Positions 35,550 through 43,879 of a DNA stretch of 64,000 nucleotides are shown in pieces; position 1 is the first letter of the stretch, and each line of letters begins with the position of its first letter. The notes beneath the pieces are model-generated. The model did not search any database. It saw only the letters and a list, made by a program, of their open reading frames with translations, and had not been told where the DNA came from. The position numbers and the translations under genes are program-made. The stretch comes from a bacterium (GTDB taxonomy: Bacteria > UBP6 > UBA1177 > JAKLFG01): positions 1-64,000 of the forward strand of contig JAKLIW010000003.1 in assembly GCA_022709425.1 (NCBI GenBank). The letters are read 5' to 3'.

Positions 35550-36278
35550 CTAATTCACGTCGTCGTAGGGACTGTCGGGACTCGATACCGGTGAGCGGAG
35601 GGCACGCATCCGGAGTTCCTGCATCACGGAGCTTTTCAGCGAAGAACGGTCACCGCCCATCGCACCGCCGCCTTGATAGGCGCGGTCATCGGGTCCGTTC
35701 TCGAACCGGTTCCCCGATACGCGGTCCATGCCGCTGTTGCGCAGGCTGGCGCACTTCGCATCGGCGCCGCACGCCGTCCGTTGCGCGGCGGTCGGTGAAG
35801 CCTGCGGCATCGCCGACGGCTGATAGAACGATTCGGACAGACCGACCGCCGGATCGACGATCAGTTTGTCGGCGGTGAGCTGGAGTTGGAGCCGCACCTG
35901 CTGAAGGTTCGGCTTGCCGTCGCCGGAGCCCTCTTCACCGCTACCGCCGGAGGCCGCCGATCCGTACATCGATTCGGGCAGTCCCACCGCCGGATCGATG
36001 GTCATCTTTTCGGCCATGAGCGACAGCCGCATCATCGCCTGTTCGGGAGAGAGTTGTTCCTGCGGCTTTGCCGGGACGGGACGAAGCGTCAACGTACCGA
36101 ACCGTTCCATCCGCACCTGCGGCTGCGGGGCGGTCAGCTTCATGAGCATCTCCATCTGGGCCGGTTTCAGCAGGAACAGGTCGAGCGCGAGAAGACGCTC
36201 GGAAGCCGCGTTCGACGATGCGGCGCACAACGTCGTGCCGAGCAACAGCACGCCGATCACACAAACCATCCGTTTCAT
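35550..36278 (-). CDS. Exported protein with duplicated DPAVGL motif, unknown function
   Basis: 242 residues. Signal peptide MVCVIGVLLLGTTLCAASSNAA. The mature protein has an internal repeat: MAEKMTIDPAVGLPESMYG and TADKLIVDPAVGLSESFYQ, about 55 residues apart, each after a Leu/Met-rich helix. A Met/Gln-rich N-terminal part and a Ser/Gly-rich tail (GGGAMGGDRSS) follow no known family. One Cys pair (CGADAKC) may form a disulfide. A strong terminator lies downstream, so it is a single-gene unit. Confidence 0.7.
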   Translation of the reverse strand: MKRMVCVIGVLLLGTTLCAASSNAASERLLALDLFLLKPAQMEMLMKLTAPQPQVRMERFGTLTLRPVPAKPQEQLSPEQAMMRLSLMAEKMTIDPAVGLPESMYGSAASGGSGEEGSGDGKPNLQQVRLQLQLTADKLIVDPAVGLSESFYQPSAMPQASPTAAQRTACGADAKCASLRNSGMDRVSGNRFENGPDDRAYQGGGAMGGDRSSLKSSVMQELRMRALRSPVSSPDSPYDDVN

Positions 36279-36378
36279 GACCTTCCTCCATCCTATTGTT
36301 ACGAGGCACCAACCTGACCTCTTACGATTTTCATTCTACCCATACATATCTATTCGGTGTCCACGCGCCGTCCTTTTT

Positions 36379-36407
36379 TTGTTCTTTTCCGTCGCCTGTG
36401 CTATGAT
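36379..36407 (+). promoter_or_regulatory. Promoter of the CAP-domain gene
   Basis: TTGTTC (36379-36384), 17 bp, TATGAT (36402-36407), 25 bp upstream of ATG 36433. Confidence 0.65.
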
Positions 36408-36432
36408 GGGCCGTTCAATAGGGGAGGATCCC

Positions 36433-37617
36433 ATGAGAATGATCATCGGCGTTACGGTTGTTCTTGCCGCGCTGATACTGCCGGCGCAGGTGGTCAACGA
36501 CCAGTGGCGGCCCGACGAGGGATCGGTCACCTATGTCGTTCCGATACTCGATCTCGCGGTGATGACGCCCAAGGAACTGGCGATGCATTACTTCACCAAT
36601 CTCGCCCGGATGGGCTACGACTGCGGCACCCCCGCACTCGAATGCGGCGCAAGCGCCAGTCTGCCGATACTATCGCTCGACCTTAAGCTCTCGACCGCCG
36701 CCCGCTGGTTCAGCAAACATCTCAACGACACCCCCTGTTTCCAGCACGATACCTGCTGCGTTCTGACCCTTGCGGGCGACGAGGTCACCTGTGTGGCCGG
36801 TACCGCCTGCACCGACCAACCGTGCGATTCGACCCAGTGCACCGGCACCTACTGGGTTGAGCGGATCGCTCTGTTCGGCGCGAACACGACCGCCGAGAAT
36901 CTTGCCGCCGGCAACGAGCTTGCCGGGAGTTCTCTGTGTCAGTTGATGAATTCTCCGGGACACCGCACGAACATCTGCACGCCGACAAACACCTCGCTGG
37001 GGGTCGGTTATCATGCCGGGGAGAACTGCTGGCGCCACTATTGGACGCAGGATTTCGGCGCCGGATCGCAGGCGGGGCGTCTCTATCCCGGCGCGCTGTT
37101 CATTGACGACACCCTGCGGGCCGGTATCGTCGTCAAGTCCGTCTCGCCGGTCCACACGGCGAAGGTCACCATCGACAGCGTACCGACGGCCCTTGAAAAC
37201 ACCTTCGGCACCGACACCCGCGGCGCGTGGAGCGGTCCCGTTACGGCGGCCGAATGCGCCTCCTATTTCTTCACCGTTTCGTTCAATGACGGCAAGGAGG
37301 AGCGTTTTCCCCCCACCGGCTATCTGTTCAACAGCGAGAACCCCGTGGAATGTGAAGCGCCCGACGGTACTCCCGACAGTGATATCACCCCGCCCGATAC
37401 CGACAACGCCGGGGATCCGGACGACGGCCAGCCCGACTCGGCCGAACAGCCCGATCCCGATCTGCCTGACGATGATGTCACCATCCCCTACGATTTCAGC
37501 CCGAAAGACGAGGACCATCCCGCCCCCGATTACGGTTCGACCGATTGGGACTACATTCCGCCCGACGGCGGGTATACGCACAAAGACACCGGTTGCGGGT
37601 GCGCCCTTATTCTGTAA
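36433..37617 (+). CDS. Exported CAP/SCP-domain protein with C-terminal GCGC tail
   Basis: 394 residues. Signal peptide (IIGVTVVLAALILPAQ), then a CAP domain with ELAMHYFTNLARMGYDC, LSTAARWFSKHLND, ENLAAGNE, LCQLMNSPGHRTNI and LGVGYHAGENCWRHYWTQDF; the two His and Glu expected in the CAP cavity are present. Cys-rich inserts (FQHDTCCVL, CTDQPCDSTQC) suggest disulfides. Residues ~315-385 form an acidic Pro/Asp linker, and the protein ends GCGCALIL. GGAGG lies before the ATG. Next two genes end with the same type of tail. CAP proteins bind lipids or act outside the cell; role here unknown. Confidence 0.85.
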   Translation: MRMIIGVTVVLAALILPAQVVNDQWRPDEGSVTYVVPILDLAVMTPKELAMHYFTNLARMGYDCGTPALECGASASLPILSLDLKLSTAARWFSKHLNDTPCFQHDTCCVLTLAGDEVTCVAGTACTDQPCDSTQCTGTYWVERIALFGANTTAENLAAGNELAGSSLCQLMNSPGHRTNICTPTNTSLGVGYHAGENCWRHYWTQDFGAGSQAGRLYPGALFIDDTLRAGIVVKSVSPVHTAKVTIDSVPTALENTFGTDTRGAWSGPVTAAECASYFFTVSFNDGKEERFPPTGYLFNSENPVECEAPDGTPDSDITPPDTDNAGDPDDGQPDSAEQPDPDLPDDDVTIPYDFSPKDEDHPAPDYGSTDWDYIPPDGGYTHKDTGCGCALIL

Positions 37618-37654
37618 ACGGTCCGTTCTGAACTGACACTCCGGTCTATTTTCC

Positions 37655-37682
37655 TTGCCTTTCTCTTGACAATTGTTATGCT
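37655..37682 (+). promoter_or_regulatory. Promoter of the metallophosphoesterase gene
   Basis: TTGCCT (37655-37660), 16 bp, TATGCT (37677-37682), 25 bp upstream of ATG 37708. Confidence 0.5.
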
Positions 37683-37707
37683 TTCGTGAACTTGAGGTGA
37701 GGTAGCA

Positions 37708-40029
37708 ATGACCTTTCGGCTAGCCGCTTCGTGCGCTTTCGCAATTCTTTTTTCCCTGACGCTTCGCGCCGGCGACTCGTTCGTCTCGCTTGAAGGCTAT
37801 CCCATCGCGACACCGCTCTTCCCCAACTACATCCAGTTCGAACAGACGCTCCCGGTCGAGAACGGCCGCGTCGGGATGGTGCTCTACCCCGCCCCCGGTG
37901 CCCCGGCGCTGGTCACCCGCGACGACAGCGAACTGACCGTTTTCGCCGCCTGTGAGGGGACCGCGCTCGACCACATTGAGATCGGCAAGGATATCGGCGG
38001 GACCTTCACCCCGTTCCTCTCGATCACCCCACAGTCATACCTCCCGGCGGGCAACAACGTCACCCGTTTCTTCTTCAATGTCCCCTACCTGCTGCCGCAC
38101 GGTGTTTACGATCTGCACGCCGTCATCAACGGGCTTCCGGTAACCGTATCCAACGGCGTCGGCTTCATTCCCCAGAAACGGATCGCCTTCACTATCTGGG
38201 CCGACCCGCAGATAGAGGACCTGCAATCGAAAAAGAACATTAACCTCAACTGGAACAACCACGAATATCCCGGCTTCTCCGACGGCCTGCTCGACTATTC
38301 GCGTCAGCAGGGGATCATCGCCATCGCCATCGCACAGATGAGCGCGATGGACACCGACTTCATCGCCTGTTTGGGCGATCTGGTGTTCGGCATCAACCAT
38401 CAGCGCGAATACGAGGACATCGTCCAGTTCCTCGACCGTGCCGAGATACCCTTCTTTGGCGTGCCGGGCAACCACGACGGCTACGCGAAGTTCGAGAACG
38501 AGAACGACTTCTCCACGCCGCTGGAACGCGACGGGCTCAACTACTGGCGCGCCTTCATCGGCCCCACCTATTCCTCTTCCAAGATATTCGGCAAGACGCT
38601 CATGATGCTCAACACCTACGACGGCACGCCGGAACGCCGCGCATCGGGCGACCCGATCGGCATCGGCGACAACGGCGCCGCGCCGGTCAGCAACTACGGC
38701 GGCTTTCTCTCCGACCCGCAGCTCCTCTGGGCGACCGAATCGATCGGCGTGGGCGAAGTGGCGATGATGTTCTCGCACCAACTGCCCATCGGCATGGTCG
38801 AGAGCGGCTTCGAGTTCACCGCGATGGAGAAATATCCGGCCAACCGCATCATCGGGGCCTTCGTCGACGAGGAATGGAACATCGAGACGACCGCCTATGA
38901 CAGTAACATCCTCGACACTATATTCGCCGAGAGCGGCACCTACAACACCGGCACGCGGCTGTTGGGCGCGATGCTCCCCGAATTCCCGCGGCCGCCGATC
39001 TACTTCGCGGGCCATGCCCACCGCGACCGCTACTATCATTTCGATGCGGGCACCGAGGTGATCCCCGGCACCGGCCTCTTCGCGCCGCAGGAGATCATCT
39101 TCACCCAGACCAAGAGCGCCGCCAGTTCGGGCGAGGCTTACTGGGGTATCCGGCCCATCTATCACGATATCGAGACCGCGACCACCTCCTTCAGCTATCT
39201 CTGCGCCGACGATGCGGAGTGCAATCCCGACAAAGAAGGCGAGAAGGCGGGATTCCCCTCGATGCCGCTCGGTAACTTCTGGGTGAACTACACCGCGAGC
39301 GAAACGACCTCGCTCTACATCGGCGGCAACGGCGTGTCGGTCACGGCGCAGGCCGAGATCGTCAACTTCCTGCCGACGGCGCAGACGGCGCGGCTCCGGT
39401 TCGTGATGCCGGCAAAAGAACTCGGCTATCTCTTCGATTCCGAAGTACCGGTCATCGACGACGCCATGCTCTCGGCCGACCGCAAAACGATGCTCATCAC
39501 CGCAAAAGGCGAAGTGGCCGCCGGATCGACCGTCGAAGGATTCCTCCAGCGGCAGTTCACCAAGAATACGGCGCTGGCGATACTCGGCCCCGATACCGTC
39601 GCCGCCCCCGATCCGGAGGTCGAATACGAGGAATGGATACCGGGTAATTCCCCGCTGGAGTTCACCGTCACCAACGCCGATGACTACTTCCACCTCATCT
39701 GGTACCGTGACGGGAAACCGGTCCGTGACGGCGCCGAGTTCAAGGAGAAGTTCAACCCCTACCATACAAAAGAGGCCATCGAACTGCTCTACATCGCCAA
39801 GAACGGCGCTTTCGGCGTCAAGAAGTTCTCGGTCGATGTCGAAGAGGAAACGCCCGACGACGACCTCATCTCCGACGAAGATTCGCTCATCGCCGAAGAG
39901 GAACCGGTCGTCGATGACACCTCCGCCGTCATCCCCGATACCGCACAGCCCGATACCCTTGTCGAGACCGACGAGGACGCCATCGTCAAGCACGGCAGTG
40001 ACGGTTGCGGGTGCTCGGTGGTGTTCTAG
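37708..40029 (+). CDS. Exported metallophosphoesterase with C-terminal GCGC tail
   Basis: 773 residues. Signal peptide ending near LRAG; an N-terminal Ig-like domain; then a calcineurin-like phosphoesterase with IWADPQIE, CLGDLVFG, VPGNHDGY and FAGHAHRDRYYH, giving the dinuclear metal ligands. Two further beta-rich domains follow (~500-720). The last ~60 residues are an acidic linker (EEETPDDDLISDEDS and similar) ending [18 protein letters not shown] precedes the ATG. Substrate could be nucleotides, phospholipids or phosphodiesters; sequence does not decide. Probably surface-exposed. Confidence 0.87.
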   Translation: MTFRLAASCAFAILFSLTLRAGDSFVSLEGYPIATPLFPNYIQFEQTLPVENGRVGMVLYPAPGAPALVTRDDSELTVFAACEGTALDHIEIGKDIGGTFTPFLSITPQSYLPAGNNVTRFFFNVPYLLPHGVYDLHAVINGLPVTVSNGVGFIPQKRIAFTIWADPQIEDLQSKKNINLNWNNHEYPGFSDGLLDYSRQQGIIAIAIAQMSAMDTDFIACLGDLVFGINHQREYEDIVQFLDRAEIPFFGVPGNHDGYAKFENENDFSTPLERDGLNYWRAFIGPTYSSSKIFGKTLMMLNTYDGTPERRASGDPIGIGDNGAAPVSNYGGFLSDPQLLWATESIGVGEVAMMFSHQLPIGMVESGFEFTAMEKYPANRIIGAFVDEEWNIETTAYDSNILDTIFAESGTYNTGTRLLGAMLPEFPRPPIYFAGHAHRDRYYHFDAGTEVIPGTGLFAPQEIIFTQTKSAASSGEAYWGIRPIYHDIETATTSFSYLCADDAECNPDKEGEKAGFPSMPLGNFWVNYTASETTSLYIGGNGVSVTAQAEIVNFLPTAQTARLRFVMPAKELGYLFDSEVPVIDDAMLSADRKTMLITAKGEVAAGSTVEGFLQRQFTKNTALAILGPDTVAAPDPEVEYEEWIPGNSPLEFTVTNADDYFHLIWYRDGKPVRDGAEFKEKFNPYHTKEAIELLYIAKNGAFGVKKFSVDVEEETPDDDLISDEDSLIAEEEPVVDDTSAVIPDTAQPDTLVETDEDAIVKHGSDGCGCSVVF

Positions 40030-40046
40030 CTACTCATTTCTTCTAT

Positions 40047-40075
40047 TTGACAATCATCCCGTTTTCTGATTAAAT
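40047..40075 (+). promoter_or_regulatory. Promoter of the beta-propeller lipoprotein gene
   Basis: TTGACA (40047-40052), 17 bp, TTAAAT (40070-40075), 38 bp upstream of the ATG at 40113. Confidence 0.55.
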
Positions 40076-40112
40076 CCAGCAGAATATCTTTCATTGAACC
40101 GGGGGCGGGGCC

Positions 40113-41846
40113 ATGCGGAACATACTTTTTACACTCATTGCGCTTGTTCTTGCCTCTTGTGGCGGCGAGATGCCGACGGCCGACGGGCCAGCCAACGCCA
40201 ACCTCACACCGCCCGAATTCGCGTGGGAACAGCAAGAGCCAGTTGCGCTCGACCTCGACGAGCCCGAAGCTCGCTACGCCGTTCCCGGCGATGAACGGTG
40301 GGTGTCAATGGAGGCCGATAATTATGTATACGCGATGGTGAGGTCCGGTGATTATCTTTATGTGGGAGGTAAATTTACCTTCATTGGTGGTATTTTGGCA
40401 AACAAAATTGCACGACTCCATATATCGACCGGTGTTTGGGAACCACTGGGGGATGGAATGAACAATTCAATTTACTACCTTACTGTTGATAGTAGTGGCA
40501 ATCTCTATGCAGGTGGCGAATTCACTTCTGCAGGAGGTGTGTTAGCGAACCATATCGCTAAATGGAATGGTAACACATGGGATTCTCTTGGTGAAGGCAT
40601 GAATGATGCGGTAAAAGCTCTCGCAATCGACAGCAATGATGATCTCTATGCAGGTGGCGATTTTACGACCGCAGAAGGTATCTCGGTAAATGGGGTTGCT
40701 AAATGGGATGGGGATAATTGGGCAGCACTAGATAGCGGTATAACGGTTGCCACAGAAGGCGCTACAATATATGCCTTGGCAATAGACGACAGCGACATTC
40801 TTTATGCAGGGGGATATTTTACTACCGCAGGCGATGTGTCGGCAAATTATGTAGCTAAATGGGATGGCACAAGTTGGAGTTCTTTAGGCACCGGTGTGAA
40901 TTGTACCGTATCTGCCCTCGCATTAGATGGGAATGGCATAATATATGTTGGTGGATGTTTCACCTCAGCTAGCGACGTATCAGTAAACAGAATTGCAAAA
41001 TGGAATGGTTTTTCTTGGAGCGCGCTAGGAAGCGGTATGAATAGTTGGGTTGAAGAAATCCTTATTGATAGTGATGGCATTATTTATGCCAGTGGAGATT
41101 TCACTTCTGCGGGCGGTGTATTGGCAAACCATATCGCTAAATGGGACAGTGTATCATGGGAAGGCATGGGCTCTGGTGTGAATGCTGGAGCCAATGTCAT
41201 TGCAAGCGATGCAAACGGCAACATATATGCTGGCGGTAGTTTTTCCATAGCAGGTGGCAAGGATAGCCCTTACCTTGCCAAATACATACTCCCCGACGAA
41301 GACCCAGTCACGCCCGACGACGATGTTCTTCTCACCGAAAGTGACACCATCGCTCCGGACGACGATGTCCTCCTCACCGAAAACGAATCCTTGTTGACCG
41401 AAGACGACACGGTCATAATCATAACCGACACCGTGGTCGAACCGGACGATGCGGCGGTTGTTCCCGACACCGACTCCATCGAACCAATCGACGAAGCGAT
41501 GCCTGACGAATACACCGTCGATGTCGCACCGGTCGATGACGGAACGGTGATATCCGACGATACCATGACCACCGACGACGGCATGCCGCAAGACACCGAT
41601 ACTGTCACCACCGATGCGGCCGATACCCAACCCGATGAAGACACTGCCGTCACCGATACCAAAGCAGACACCGACACCACGCAACCTGACCTGAGCGATG
41701 CTGAAGGTCCTGACGAAACGGTCGACGAATCGGTGGACAGCGCCGTAGAGGACATCGACACGATTTTGCCCGACGAGCAGACGCCGGTCGATGCCGACAC
41801 CGCCAAGCCGAACGGTACCGGTTGCGGGTGCTCGATCCTGTTTTAG
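40113..41846 (+). CDS. Beta-propeller surface protein with N-terminal lipobox and C-terminal GCGC tail
   Basis: 577 residues. Lipobox LVLASC; residues ~65-390 contain about seven 45-residue blades of the form (A)KWDGxxWxxLGxGxN...LAIDxxxxLYAGGxFTxAxG, i.e. a kelch/NHL-like propeller. From ~390 to the end runs an acidic repeat linker (PDDDVLLTENES and similar) finishing NGTGCGCSILF. The blade region (about 40300-41280) is AT-rich, while the ends are GC-rich like the genome, so the gene looks mosaic: a foreign propeller inserted between native anchor and linker. Having both an N-terminal lipid site and the C-terminal tail is unusual. Confidence 0.8.
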   Translation: MRNILFTLIALVLASCGGEMPTADGPANANLTPPEFAWEQQEPVALDLDEPEARYAVPGDERWVSMEADNYVYAMVRSGDYLYVGGKFTFIGGILANKIARLHISTGVWEPLGDGMNNSIYYLTVDSSGNLYAGGEFTSAGGVLANHIAKWNGNTWDSLGEGMNDAVKALAIDSNDDLYAGGDFTTAEGISVNGVAKWDGDNWAALDSGITVATEGATIYALAIDDSDILYAGGYFTTAGDVSANYVAKWDGTSWSSLGTGVNCTVSALALDGNGIIYVGGCFTSASDVSVNRIAKWNGFSWSALGSGMNSWVEEILIDSDGIIYASGDFTSAGGVLANHIAKWDSVSWEGMGSGVNAGANVIASDANGNIYAGGSFSIAGGKDSPYLAKYILPDEDPVTPDDDVLLTESDTIAPDDDVLLTENESLLTEDDTVIIITDTVVEPDDAAVVPDTDSIEPIDEAMPDEYTVDVAPVDDGTVISDDTMTTDDGMPQDTDTVTTDAADTQPDEDTAVTDTKADTDTTQPDLSDAEGPDETVDESVDSAVEDIDTILPDEQTPVDADTAKPNGTGCGCSILF

Positions 41847-41909
41847 TGCTTTTTATTTTTCCCGCGTTATACTCCTTCCGTTCACCGTTCAATTAATAGG
41901 GAGGAACCC

Positions 41910-42188
41910 ATGAAACGCATCCTTGCGGCGATCATCGTGCTGTGCGCCTTCACCGCCTTCGCGGGCGACTACGGCAAGTGCAGCTTCGACTCGAACTGCC
42001 ACCCCGGCGTCAAGTGTAACTCGGGCGCCTGCGCCGATTCGGCCGGCTCCAAGTGCAGTTTCGACTCCGACTGCGGCGGCAAAGGGGCCAAGTGCAACAG
42101 CGGCAAATGCTCCAACGCCCCCGACGGCAAGTGCAACTTCGACAGCGAATGCCCCGGTTCCAAGTGCTCCTCGGGCAAGTGTAAGTAA
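41910..42188 (+). CDS. Small secreted Cys-rich repeat protein
   Basis: 92 residues. Signal peptide (ILAAIIVLCAFTAFAG) followed by three tandem modules of ~24 residues: KCSFDSNCHPGVKCNSGAC, KCSFDSDCGGKGAKCNSGKC and KCNFDSECPGSKCSSGKC. Each has four Cys and an FDS core, suggesting a disulfide-stabilised mini-domain. GGAGG lies before the ATG. It may be a toxin-like, metal-binding or matrix peptide; no function can be assigned. Followed after 7 bp by a glycosyltransferase gene. Confidence 0.8.
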   Translation: MKRILAAIIVLCAFTAFAGDYGKCSFDSNCHPGVKCNSGACADSAGSKCSFDSDCGGKGAKCNSGKCSNAPDGKCNFDSECPGSKCSSGKCK

Positions 42189-42195
42189 CGCACCG

Positions 42196-43029
42196 ATGCT
42201 CCGCTTTTCCATAGTCATACCGTCGCTGAACCAAGGCCGCTTCATCGGCGACGCCCTGCGCTCCATCGCGGGGCAGAACCACCCTGCCGTCGAGGTCATC
42301 ATCCGCGACGGCGGCTCCACCGACGATACGGCACAGGTGGTAAAGGGCTTCGGGCCGCTGGTCACCGCGTTCGTATCGGAGCGCGACAGCGGCCAGTCGG
42401 ACGCCCTCAATAAAGGTTTCGCGCAGGCGACCGGCGACATCTTCGGCTGGATGAACGCCGATGATCACTACCTGCCGGGCGCCTTTGCCGAGGCGGCGCT
42501 CATCTTCGAGGCCGATCCCGAGATCACGGTGGTTTACGGCAACTGGATAACGATAGATGAGGCGGGTCGTTCCATCCGGTCGCATTATGCGCTCAAGGCG
42601 CGGACGCCCCATTTTTCCTACGAGAATCTCGACAGCTACAATCAGGCGCTTTTCTGGCGGCGCGCGGCGCACGAACGGTTCGGTCGGTTCGACGAGAAGC
42701 TCCACCGGCTGATGGACGACGACCTCATCCTCGCGCTGCTTCGGAACGAGGGACCGGCGCGCTTTTACCGCACCGACGCCTTTCTCGGCGCGTTCCGCGT
42801 CCACGAAGCGCAGAAGACGCCCGACGCGGAGATAGACGCGAAGCATCGCGCCGAACAGGAATATCTCGACAAGAAATACGGTTTCGCGGCGGCCGATTCC
42901 CTGCGCGGGAAGTATTACCGCCTGTTCTACCGCTGGCATCAACTCATCGATTCACTCGTTGTCGGCGGTCTAAAGTACACCATCGCCAAGGCGCGCTCCG
43001 GCCTCCGTAAGCGGGGCGGCGTGCTGTAA
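42196..43029 (+). CDS. Family 2 glycosyltransferase
   Basis: 277 residues. GT-A markers: FSIVIPSLNQGRFIGDALRSI, EVIIRDGGSTDDT, SERDSGQSDALNKGFAQATGDI, and the metal-binding NADDHYLPG; a later MDDDLILALL contributes the acid patch. It likely adds a sugar to an exopolysaccharide, O-antigen or similar. ATG 42196 begins exactly at the conserved first strand; the gene is not embedded in a polysaccharide cluster. Confidence 0.9.
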   Translation: MLRFSIVIPSLNQGRFIGDALRSIAGQNHPAVEVIIRDGGSTDDTAQVVKGFGPLVTAFVSERDSGQSDALNKGFAQATGDIFGWMNADDHYLPGAFAEAALIFEADPEITVVYGNWITIDEAGRSIRSHYALKARTPHFSYENLDSYNQALFWRRAAHERFGRFDEKLHRLMDDDLILALLRNEGPARFYRTDAFLGAFRVHEAQKTPDAEIDAKHRAEQEYLDKKYGFAAADSLRGKYYRLFYRWHQLIDSLVVGGLKYTIAKARSGLRKRGGVL

Positions 43030-43048
43030 AAGAGACGGGAGGGGAACT

Positions 43049-43873
43049 ATGAGCAAGTATGGCGTTATCGTCCTGTTCGCGGCGTTCTTTTTGATCGCCT
43101 GCGACAACAACATCAAATCAAAGAACGACACGGCGCCCCAGAATGATGAAGCGGCGGTGACCGACGACGATACCGCGCAGAACGACGAACAGAACGACGG
43201 TGCGCTGATCGACGATGTCCTGCCCGACGGTGCACAACCGGACGAGGCCCAGCCCGATGGCGCCTTTCCCGACAGTGCACAGCCTGATGATGCGCTTCCC
43301 GATGGGGCGCAGCCCGACGATACCGTTCCCGATGAGGCGCAGTCTGATGATACCGTTCCCGACGATGTTCAACCCGATACGCTTCCCACCGACGACGGGA
43401 TGCCCGACGAGGATGCCGCCTATCCGACCGTTTCGTCGATAACCTACGATCACACCGTTGAACCGTGGGGGGGCGGCGCGAATATCCTTGAAGGGGAGGC
43501 CGTCATCGTGACCCTCGTAGGCGAACCGCCTGATACCTTCGTCGCCCCGCAGGCGTTCGTGGCGAGCAAATCCTTCATCGATGTGAACATCTACCGCGAG
43601 GCGAATTCATCACAATATGTCCGGGTCCGGCTTTCCCGGACGCAGGTCGGCACTACGTTCCCGGCGACGGTGACCCTTCAGCCACCGCTTGCGATGACGA
43701 CCTTGAACCTCATGGCGACCATCTCGCAGGCCGAATGGTTCGATGGAGCGATGGTATACGGATATTTGACCGGTGAGTTGATCATTGATGCATTCAATGA
43801 AGGGGCTGAACCGGGCGCGACGACGACCCTGATCTTTTCGGGGAATGATCTGACCTTTACGCCGACGAATTGA
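43049..43873 (+). CDS. Lipoprotein with acidic PDGAQPD-repeat linker
   Basis: 274 residues. Lipobox FFLIAC, then ~105 residues of imperfect repeats around PDGAQPDD, PDEAQSDD and PDDVQPD, and a C-terminal ~150-residue beta-rich domain ending TTLIFSGNDLTF. The end resembles that of the Kazal lipoprotein (STLIVSGLNLSV). GGAGGGG lies before the ATG. The linker places the folded domain away from the membrane anchor; its function is unknown. Confidence 0.75.
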   Translation: MSKYGVIVLFAAFFLIACDNNIKSKNDTAPQNDEAAVTDDDTAQNDEQNDGALIDDVLPDGAQPDEAQPDGAFPDSAQPDDALPDGAQPDDTVPDEAQSDDTVPDDVQPDTLPTDDGMPDEDAAYPTVSSITYDHTVEPWGGGANILEGEAVIVTLVGEPPDTFVAPQAFVASKSFIDVNIYREANSSQYVRVRLSRTQVGTTFPATVTLQPPLAMTTLNLMATISQAEWFDGAMVYGYLTGELIIDAFNEGAEPGATTTLIFSGNDLTFTPTN

Positions 43874-43879
43874 GGATGC

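Noticed and set aside
37664..37669. TTGACA at 37664-37669 as -35 of the phosphoesterase gene
   Set aside because: No -10 at 16-18 bp downstream; TTGCCT-16-TATGCT fits better.
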